A stretch of 5,364 nucleotides of DNA from an uncultured Clostridia bacterium (GTDB lineage: Bacteria > Bacillota > Clostridia > Peptostreptococcales > Anaerovoracaceae). A model generated the notes under the pieces. It did not search any database. It was not told the DNA's origin and saw only the letters and a list, made by a program, of their open reading frames with translations. A program made the position numbers and the translations under genes. Shown here piece after piece: positions 1 through 5,128 of this stretch; positions within the stretch are counted from its first letter, which is position 1, and each line of letters begins with the position of its first letter. The stretch is from assembly GCA_945788655.1 (NCBI GenBank), contig CALZMV010000097.1, positions 1 through 5,364 of the forward strand. The letters are read 5' to 3'.

Positions 1-1518
1 ATGGGAAGTCTCGAACTTGAGGTGCTTCAGAGAATAATAAAGGAGCGATTTGATTTAGATGTTTCCTTTGGTGAGGGAAGTGTAATCTACAAGGAGACAA
101 TAGAAAGCCCTGTAATAGGAATCGGTCATTTTGAGCCCCTAAGGCATTATGCAGAAGCCCATATTCTTATGGAACCTTTGCCCAGAGGTTCAGGGCTTGA
201 ATTTGATACTATCGCAGCTGAGGACAAGCTGGATAAAAACTGGCAGAGGCTGATTATGACACACCTTAAGGAAAAAGAACATCCGGGTGTGCTAACCGGT
301 TCGCCGGTATGCGATATGAAGATGACGATAATTGCCGGACGAGCACATTTAAAACATACGGAGGGCGGAGACTTCAGGCAGGCAACCTACAGAGCCATAA
401 GGCAGGGACTGATGAAGGCTCAAAGTATTCTTTTGGAGCCTTTCTACAGATTCAAGGCGGTGGTTCCCAATGAAAATGTCGGAAGGGTGCTTTCGGATAT
501 GCAGAGACTTGGGGCAAGCTGCAGCCCACCCGAAATGAAGGATCTGAATACATCTGTTGTGGAAGGAAGAGGACCCGTCTGTGAATTACAGGACTATCAG
601 AAGGAACTGGTGGCATACACAAGAGGTAAAGGTAGTTTTTATACGTTTTTTGATGGTTATGACAGGTGCCACAATCAGGATGAAATAATAGGAAAGATTG
701 GCTACGATCCTGAAGCTGATATAGAAAACCCGCCGGGATCTGTTTTCTGTTCTCATGGAAGCGGAGAGTACTGCCCATGGCATAAGGTTGATGAATCAGC
801 TCATGTGGACAGTGGATATGTACTTTCTTCTGATGGCAAGCTTGAGATGAAGACCTCTTTGAGAGCGTCAAGAGTAAGCGCAGGAGTTAGCGCATCGGAT
901 AAAGAACTGGAGGAAATCTTTCTTAGGACCTATGGCAAAAGCAAACGTGACGAGGCCTTGAGAAGACAAAAAATCAGCAAGAGAAGCCACGGAATGGGCA
1001 AGCCCGAAGAGAGCCCTTTGCCCCAGCTTATAAAAACCGGGAATAAAATGCAGCAGGAGTATCTCATTGTCGATGGATACAATGTTATTTTTGCATGGGA
1101 GGAACTGAAAAAGCTGGCAGCCGTTAATCTGGATTCGGCAAGGGAGGAACTTCTGGAGATTCTGCAGAATTATAGGGCATATAAGAATATAGGAATGGTT
1201 GTTGTCTTTGACGGCTATAAAGTAAGCGGAAACCCCGGTACCAAGTTAAAATACGGAGACCTTGAAGTTGTGTATACCAAAGAGGCTGAAACGGCTGACA
1301 GATTTATAGAAAAAACGGCCTTTGAAATGGGAAGGAAGCATTCCATAAAGGTCATTACTTCCGACAGGCCCGTACAGATGGCGGCCATGGGTGATGGTGC
1401 CATGAGGATGTCGGCAAGGGAATTCTATGAAGAGGTTGCAAACTCATCTGATGAAATAAGGCAAAGCCTTGTAAGGCAGAAAAAAACTCCAAACAGACCC
1501 TTTGAGGATGTTTTTTAA
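1..1518 (+). CDS. EF-G/Tet(M)-like translation factor fused to a C-terminal NYN/YacP (Rae1-like) nuclease domain, 5'-truncated
   Basis: Partial gene, open at the left edge; residues are numbered from base 1. The first ATG is not a credible start, because it matches the internal GMGELHLE-type turn of EF-G domain III and no ribosome-binding site is visible. Residues 1-30 end domain III, about 31-145 match domain IV (HYAEAHILMEPLPRGSG at 49-65; DFRQATYRAIRQGL, then LLEPFYRFKAVVPNEN), and about 146-235 resemble domain V. A linker follows with a CSHGSGEYCPWHKV segment (250-263) and a basic stretch near 310-330. Residues 353-480 form a NYN/PIN-like nuclease domain of the YacP type: LIVDGYNVI (D358), VVVFDGYKV (D404), KEAETADRFIEK (E428, D433) and ITSDRPVQ (D455). 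Stand-alone YacP/Rae1 is a ribosome-dependent endoribonuclease in Bacillus. By family knowledge the missing N-terminus should be a GTPase domain. The fusion's joint function is inferred. Domain IV lacks the SPVST loop of Tet(M), so a tetracycline-resistance role is doubtful. Confidence 0.9.
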   Translation: MGSLELEVLQRIIKERFDLDVSFGEGSVIYKETIESPVIGIGHFEPLRHYAEAHILMEPLPRGSGLEFDTIAAEDKLDKNWQRLIMTHLKEKEHPGVLTGSPVCDMKMTIIAGRAHLKHTEGGDFRQATYRAIRQGLMKAQSILLEPFYRFKAVVPNENVGRVLSDMQRLGASCSPPEMKDLNTSVVEGRGPVCELQDYQKELVAYTRGKGSFYTFFDGYDRCHNQDEIIGKIGYDPEADIENPPGSVFCSHGSGEYCPWHKVDESAHVDSGYVLSSDGKLEMKTSLRASRVSAGVSASDKELEEIFLRTYGKSKRDEALRRQKISKRSHGMGKPEESPLPQLIKTGNKMQQEYLIVDGYNVIFAWEELKKLAAVNLDSAREELLEILQNYRAYKNIGMVVVFDGYKVSGNPGTKLKYGDLEVVYTKEAETADRFIEKTAFEMGRKHSIKVITSDRPVQMAAMGDGAMRMSAREFYEEVANSSDEIRQSLVRQKKTPNRPFEDVF

Positions 1519-1528
1519 ATATTGCTGT

Positions 1529-1557
1529 TTGCTTTTGTACTCTTGTGGTACTATAAT
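1529..1557 (+). promoter_or_regulatory. Probable sigma-A promoter of the superoxide reductase gene
   Basis: A perfect TATAAT (1552-1557) lies 17 bp downstream of TTGCTT (1529-1534), which keeps the TTG of the -35 consensus. Transcription would start near 1564, giving a leader of about 35 nt before the ATG at 1599. It sits in the 80-bp gap after the upstream gene. No clear PerR- or Fur-type palindrome is visible, so no oxidative-stress control can be read from the sequence. Confidence 0.7.
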
Positions 1558-1598
1558 GTATAGAGATAAGTTAATTATTATTTTTGGAGGATATAAAT

Positions 1599-1967
1599 AT
1601 GAAATTTTATGTATGTGAACATTGTGGAAGTATCGTTGAATTTGTTAAAGCATCAGGCGTGCCTGTAATGTGCTGCGGACAGAAGATGACTGAAATCGTT
1701 CCCGGCTCAGTAGATGCAGCAGTAGAAAAGCACGTTCCTGCAGTTACTGTTTCAGGAAACACAGTTAAGGTTGCAGTAGGTGATGTAGAACATCCAATGG
1801 TTGAAGAACACTATATCGGATGGGTTGCTATCGAAACAAAGCAGGGTTCACAGAAGAAGTATCTGAAGGCAGGAGATAAACCTGAAGTAGAATTTGCTTT
1901 AGCAGAAGGCGATGAACTGGTTGAAACATATGCATGGTGCAACCTTCACGGTCTTTGGAAGAAATAA
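1599..1967 (+). CDS. dfx: Desulfoferrodoxin-type superoxide reductase (two-iron)
   Basis: A 122-residue cytoplasmic protein that reduces superoxide to hydrogen peroxide without making oxygen, typical of anaerobes; electrons usually come from rubredoxin. The N-terminal desulforedoxin-like domain has the Fe(Cys)4 ligands C6, C9, C25 and C26 (CEHCG, then CCGQKM). The C-terminal catalytic domain has the Fe(His)4Cys ligands: H45 in EKHVP, H65 in EHPM, H71 in EEHYIGW, and C114 with H117 in CNLHG. The catalytic Glu-Lys pair is E43-K44, so every key residue of both centres is present and the length is normal. The start is the ATG at 1599, preceded by GGAGG (1586-1590) at 8 nt. A TTG at 1584 is in frame but overlaps that site. 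The gene has its own promoter and is followed by a hairpin terminator, so it is probably transcribed alone. Confidence 0.96.
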   Translation: MKFYVCEHCGSIVEFVKASGVPVMCCGQKMTEIVPGSVDAAVEKHVPAVTVSGNTVKVAVGDVEHPMVEEHYIGWVAIETKQGSQKKYLKAGDKPEVEFALAEGDELVETYAWCNLHGLWKK

Positions 1968-2023
1968 TATACTTAGATTAGTAAAAGTTCATTTTAATGC
2001 TTAACGACACTTTATGAAGGCTG

Positions 2024-2053
2024 GGCGTATCACATGGTGATGCGCCTTGTTTT
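2024..2053 (+). terminator. Rho-independent terminator after the superoxide reductase gene
   Basis: A 10-bp stem pairs GGCGTATCAC (2024-2033) with GTGATGCGCC (2037-2046), with one G-U wobble and a 3-nt loop. It is followed by TTGTTTT. It lies 57 bp after the superoxide reductase stop and well before the promoter of the next gene. Confidence 0.85.
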
Positions 2054-2063
2054 ATACTCGATT

Positions 2064-2104
2064 ATGAAAGAAAATGAAAGAATCTGATTTATTTTGAAAA
2101 GAAT
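2064..2104 (+). repeat. Phased direct repeats upstream of the deoR-gap promoter (candidate operator)
   Basis: A tandem pair of 10-mers, ATGAAAGAAA (2064-2073) and ATGAAAGAAT (2074-2083), is followed by a related TTGAAAAGAAT (2094-2104) ending just before the -35 box. A weaker copy, TTGAAGAA, lies at 2139-2146 near the expected transcription start. The first three copies are spaced about 10 and 20-21 bp apart, close to whole helical turns. Some DeoR-family repressors bind repeated operator motifs, so autoregulation is possible. The region is A-rich, so chance similarity is a real alternative. Confidence 0.4.
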
Positions 2105-2106
2105 TC

Positions 2107-2134
2107 TTGACTTTAATAATTCAGATGATATACT
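2107..2134 (+). promoter_or_regulatory. Strong sigma-A promoter of the deoR-gap operon
   Basis: TTGACT (2107-2112) and TATACT (2129-2134) each match five of six consensus bases. They are separated by 16 bp, and TGA directly before the -10 makes it an extended -10. Transcription would begin near 2141, giving a very short leader of about 20-25 nt before the regulator gene. Confidence 0.8.
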
Positions 2135-2158
2135 CTATTTGAAGAAACCAAAAGGGAA

Positions 2159-2926
2159 GTGAGTTCTATTTTACAAGATATAAGACATGAAAAAATATTA
2201 GATAAACTGAGAAGCAGTCATTCTGTTCAGGTCGTGCAATTGGCGAAGGAGCTTAATATAAGCGAGTCAACCATCAGAAGAGACATCAATGAGCTTGACA
2301 GACAGGGCAAACTCAAGAAAGTACACGGCGGAGCCGTATCAAGAGATTTCGTTCTCACAGCAGAAACGACCGATGTTGCCCAGCGAAAGAAAAAGAATGT
2401 CGAACAGAAGGACTCTATTGCAAAGTATGCAGCAAGTCTCATTGAAGACACTGACTTTGTTTATATAGATGCGGGTACCACAACTGAAAGAATGATAGAT
2501 TATCTCGCAGGTAGTGAGGCTACATACGTTACCAATGGTCTGCCTCATGCTTCGAAGCTGATGGAAAATGGACTCAAGGTATACTTGATAGGAGGAGAAC
2601 TGAGACCGAGTACAGAAGCCACTGTCGGTGCAAGGGCAGTTGAGTCGGTAGGTAGATATAACTTTACAAAGTGCTTTATGGGTGCAAACGGAATTGATGC
2701 CGATAAGGGTTTTTCAACGCCTCACATAGACGAAGCGGCAATAAAGGAGGCCGCAATGAGAAGATCCTTTACCACATATGTGCTTGCAGACAACAGCAAG
2801 TTCGGCATGGTTTCATCTGTAACCTTTGCAGCGATAGATGAAGCGACGATAATTACTGATTATTTAGAGGATGACCGTTATAACAAGTATACTGAGATAA
2901 AACAGGTAGAAAATATTAAAGATTAA
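2159..2926 (+). CDS. DeoR/GlpR-family transcriptional regulator
   Basis: A DNA-binding regulator of about 255 residues, the normal family length. Residues 11-65 form the DeoR winged helix-turn-helix, with ISESTIRRDINELDRQGKL in the recognition region and the typical VHGGAV end. Residues about 83-240 form the DeoRC sugar-phosphate-binding domain, built like ribose-5-phosphate isomerase: VYIDAGTTTERM (101-112), YVTNG (123-127), LIGGELRPST (143-152), CFMGANGID (172-180) and VLADNSKFG (208-216). The effector should therefore be a phosphorylated sugar or glycolytic intermediate, though which one is not readable. Only 25 bp separate it from gap and no terminator lies between, so the two are probably cotranscribed. 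The start is uncertain: GTG at 2159 has GGG only 2 nt upstream, whereas an ATT at 2168 would give the more family-like MLQDIRHEKIL start with better spacing. Confidence 0.92.
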   Translation: MSSILQDIRHEKILDKLRSSHSVQVVQLAKELNISESTIRRDINELDRQGKLKKVHGGAVSRDFVLTAETTDVAQRKKKNVEQKDSIAKYAASLIEDTDFVYIDAGTTTERMIDYLAGSEATYVTNGLPHASKLMENGLKVYLIGGELRPSTEATVGARAVESVGRYNFTKCFMGANGIDADKGFSTPHIDEAAIKEAAMRRSFTTYVLADNSKFGMVSSVTFAAIDEATIITDYLEDDRYNKYTEIKQVENIKD

Positions 2927-2951
2927 AAGGGTATATAGGAGGAAAAATAAA

Positions 2952-3965
2952 ATGACAAAGATTGCAATTAATGGATTTGGCAGAATAGGCAGATTGGCTT
3001 TCAGAAAGATGCTTGATGATGCAAGATTTGAGGTTGTAGCTATTAACGACCTTTCTTCAACTGAGATGCTTGCACATCTATTAAAGTATGACAGCGTGCA
3101 GGGAAGCCTCAAGCGCCAGGTGGAGTTTGATGAAGAAAGCATTTCAGTAGATGGTAAGAAAATCAGAATCTACAAGGAATCAGATCCTGCAAACCTGCCA
3201 TGGAAGGAGCTTGAAATAGACATTGTTCTGGAATGTACAGGTTTCTTTGCAACTAAGGCAAAGTCACAGGCTCATATTGATGCAGGTGCTAAGAAGGTTG
3301 TGATTTCTGCTCCTGCAGGAAGCGACCTGAAGACCATAGTTTACGGTACAAACCACGAAACTTTAACTCCGGAAGACAACATAATCTCCGCTGCTTCATG
3401 TACAACAAACTGCCTTGCACCTATGGCAAAGGCTCTTAACGATTACCGTGAAGTAAGAACAGGATTTATGACAACAATCCACGCTTACACAGGGGATCAG
3501 ATGATTCTCGACGGACCGCACAGAAAGGGCGATTTAAGAAGAGCAAGAGCAGGTGCAATCAACATTGTTCCAAACAGTACAGGTGCTGCAAAGGCTATAG
3601 GGCTTGTTATTCCTGAACTTGATGGCAAGCTTATCGGTTCTGCTCAGAGAGTTCCTGTTCCATCAGGCTCAATTACAATCCTAGATGCAACATTAAAGGA
3701 TGAAACAGACTCCGTAACAGTTGAAGGTATAAATGCTGCAATGAGAGCAGCTTCAAATGAGTCTTTTGGCTACACTGAAGAGGAACTGGTTTCAAGCGAT
3801 GTCATTGGAATGGAATACGGTTCATTGTTTGATGCAACTCAGACTCTGGCACAGAGATGCGGTACAAATATCTACGAAGTAAGAGTTGTTGCATGGTATG
3901 ACAATGAAATGAGCTATGTTTCACAGATGATAAGAACTTTAGGATATATGGCTACAATGCTGTAA
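2952..3965 (+). CDS. gap: Glyceraldehyde-3-phosphate dehydrogenase, glycolytic type
   Basis: A 337-residue cytoplasmic enzyme of glycolysis that oxidises glyceraldehyde 3-phosphate with NAD+ and phosphate to 1,3-bisphosphoglycerate. The Rossmann start is INGFGRIGRLAFRKM. D33 in VAINDL is the residue that normally favours NAD over NADP. The active site is SAASCTTNCLAP with catalytic C150, and H177 in TTIHAYTGDQM. The S-loop and substrate region reads LDGPHRKGDLRRARAGA, then NSTGAAKAIGLVIPEL, and the C-terminus has WYDNEMSYVSQMIRTL. Motifs and length are complete and closest in style to streptococcal/clostridial GapA. The start is the ATG at 2952, with AGGAGG at 2937-2942 spaced by 9 nt. It follows the DeoR-family gene in a probable operon and converges on the phzF-like gene. 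Confidence 0.98.
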   Translation: MTKIAINGFGRIGRLAFRKMLDDARFEVVAINDLSSTEMLAHLLKYDSVQGSLKRQVEFDEESISVDGKKIRIYKESDPANLPWKELEIDIVLECTGFFATKAKSQAHIDAGAKKVVISAPAGSDLKTIVYGTNHETLTPEDNIISAASCTTNCLAPMAKALNDYREVRTGFMTTIHAYTGDQMILDGPHRKGDLRRARAGAINIVPNSTGAAKAIGLVIPELDGKLIGSAQRVPVPSGSITILDATLKDETDSVTVEGINAAMRAASNESFGYTEEELVSSDVIGMEYGSLFDATQTLAQRCGTNIYEVRVVAWYDNEMSYVSQMIRTLGYMATML

Positions 3966-3986
3966 ATATGCAAAAATAATCACACG

Positions 3987-4066
3987 AAAAAAGAGCAGAT
4001 AACATCATCCGGATTAGGGACTGGGCGGCGCCTAGTGTGCGCCGATCTGATGTATCTGCTCTATTA
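3987..4066. terminator. Long hairpin between convergent genes, probable bidirectional terminator
   Basis: An outer stem of 15 bp with one bulged A (4002) pairs 3992-4007 with 4048-4062. The top holds a separate GC-rich hairpin, CGGCGC (4026-4031) with GCGCCG (4039-4044) around a 7-nt loop, plus an unpaired stretch near 4015-4025. On the minus strand the stem runs straight into a T tract (A run at 3987-3992 on the plus strand), the normal form for terminating the phzF-like gene. On the plus strand only a weak ATTATTAT follows, so termination of gap here is likely but less certain. Confidence 0.75.
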
Positions 4067-4086
4067 TTATGTCCTAAAACAGTGAT

Positions 4087-4971
4087 TTAGATATTTATTT
4101 CGCCTTCTGCCAGCATTACACCGCTTCCGCCAACCTGAATCTTGCAGCCGCCTTGAGAATCAGCTTCGAGATGACTCAGGATAACTGAAGGTCTCTGCAT
4201 TTTTTCGCCTTGAATGAACTTGCAGTCATCACCGCTTTTCACGAAGCCGTTTAGATATCCGTAGTATGTAAGAGCGCCGTTGGAAGTACCTGTTGCAGCC
4301 TCTTCATCGATATCGTAGAGAGGTGCAAAGTTTCTTGCGTGGCAGGTTGCATCATCGCCATCTGTTGTGAATGCATGAACCCCAACAACCTCATACTTTT
4401 CGGAAAGCTTTGATAGTGCAGGGAAATCAGGGGCAATGGCATCTAAATCTTCCAGAGATACTACAGGCATCATAATGTCCGGAAGACCTGTTGAAACCAT
4501 CTGCGGAGTAAGTGCTAATCCCTTTGCCTTTTGCTGGAGATAGTCAAGCCCCATGATGCTGTACAGTTCGATAAGGGAATCTTCTTCTGTAATTTCGTTT
4601 ATCTTGACAGGGGTTGCCATGTCCATGAGCACGAATCCGTCTTTAATATCTATATTCAGATCGCCGGCAAGTGTGTGGTTAATATAGCTGTGATTGTCCT
4701 CTATGTAGCCGCCGTGAAGAAGAGCTTTAAATGAGCCTATTGTTGCGTGACCACAAAGGTCTACTTCTGCAGCAGGCGTAAAGTAGCGAATATTAAACTC
4801 TTTTTCATTTAAACGTTTAATAAATGCAGTTTCTGAGTATCTGAGTTCAGCCGCAGTTTTAACCATTATCTCATCACTTGGGAAGTCTTCGCCTTCAGGC
4901 AGAATCACTACTCCTGCGGGATTGCCGCCAAATAAGGTTTCAGTAAAAGCATCAACGATATAATATTTCAT
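4087..4971 (-). CDS. PhzF-family isomerase-like protein
   Basis: A 294-residue cytoplasmic protein of the PhzF/diaminopimelate-epimerase fold, with two similar half-domains. The N-terminal half has VDAFTETLFGGNPAGVV (6-22), the SETAF motif with the likely catalytic acid E47, and RYFTPAAEVDLCGHATIG (62-79). The C-terminal half has DIDEEAATGTSNGAL (220-234), QGEKMQRPS (254-262) and VGGSGVMLAEGEI (280-292). PhzF itself isomerises trans-2,3-dihydro-3-hydroxyanthranilate in phenazine synthesis, but no other phenazine genes are here, so the substrate is unknown and a different isomerase role is more likely. The ATG has AAGGAGG at 4979-4985 with 7-nt spacing. The gene is divergent from the choloylglycine-hydrolase-like gene and ends at the shared hairpin with gap. 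Confidence 0.95.
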   Translation of the reverse strand: MKYYIVDAFTETLFGGNPAGVVILPEGEDFPSDEIMVKTAAELRYSETAFIKRLNEKEFNIRYFTPAAEVDLCGHATIGSFKALLHGGYIEDNHSYINHTLAGDLNIDIKDGFVLMDMATPVKINEITEEDSLIELYSIMGLDYLQQKAKGLALTPQMVSTGLPDIMMPVVSLEDLDAIAPDFPALSKLSEKYEVVGVHAFTTDGDDATCHARNFAPLYDIDEEAATGTSNGALTYYGYLNGFVKSGDDCKFIQGEKMQRPSVILSHLEADSQGGCKIQVGGSGVMLAEGEINI

Positions 4972-5017
4972 CTTCTTTCCTCCTTAAGACAGGTTTCCGC
5001 AAAAATTCGAATAAAAT

Positions 5018-5048
5018 TCATATTTCTGTGGCATAAATTTAGTATAAT
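5018..5048 (+). promoter_or_regulatory. Candidate promoter for the choloylglycine-hydrolase-like gene
   Basis: A perfect TATAAT (5043-5048) lies upstream of the gene, inside a 9-bp palindrome GTATAATAC (5042-5050). The -35 is poor: TTCATA (5018-5023) at 19 bp is the best match, so the promoter may need an activator. The leader would be about 75 nt, and no riboswitch-like structure is apparent in it. Confidence 0.5.
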
Positions 5049-5051
5049 ACA

Positions 5052-5080
5052 AGTATATTTCAAATTTATAAATATATCAA
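5052..5080 (-). promoter_or_regulatory. Probable sigma-A promoter of the phzF-like gene
   Basis: Read on the minus strand, TTGATA (5075-5080) and TATACT (5052-5057) are separated by exactly 17 bp. Transcription would start near 5045 and run leftward, giving a leader of about 75 nt before the ATG at 4971. Its -10 lies 3 bp from the -10 of the opposing promoter. Confidence 0.65.
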
Positions 5081-5128
5081 CCAATAGACAAAAAATTGCG
5101 ATAAGCAGAAAGTAAACAGGAGGGGAAA

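Noticed and set aside
1..3. ATG at the very first base as the true start of the fusion gene.
   Set aside because: It aligns with an internal methionine of EF-G domain III (GMGELHLE-like), there is no upstream sequence to hold a ribosome-binding site, and the expected GTPase domain would be missing.
452..871. A 139-codon open frame on the minus strand.
   Set aside because: It lies wholly inside the fusion gene, has no ribosome-binding site or recognisable domain, and its sequence is low-quality shadow coding.
1480..1516. Possible terminator at the end of the fusion gene formed by an A run and the final T run.
   Set aside because: The stem would be almost all A-T with bulges, and the T run is part of the stem rather than following it. 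No convincing terminator is visible for this gene.
1584..1598. TTG start giving a five-residue longer superoxide reductase.
   Set aside because: The TTG overlaps the GGAGG ribosome-binding site, whereas the ATG at 1599 has ideal spacing and begins with the usual MKFYVCEHCG.
3992..4080. Long imperfect hairpin as an integron attC site.
   Set aside because: The RYYYAAC/GTTRRRY core pair is not placed at the hairpin ends, there is no gene cassette context, and the T tract on the minus strand fits a terminator.
4809..4820. Perfect 12-bp palindrome TTAAACGTTTAA, resembling a LacI/CcpA-type site.
   Set aside because: It lies within the phzF-like coding region, lacks the TG...CA edges of a cre site, and is explained by ordinary codons.
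5028..5045. TGGCA element upstream of the choloylglycine-hydrolase-like gene as a sigma-54 promoter.
   Set aside because: The matching TTGC at -12 is absent and no enhancer-binding protein gene is nearby.
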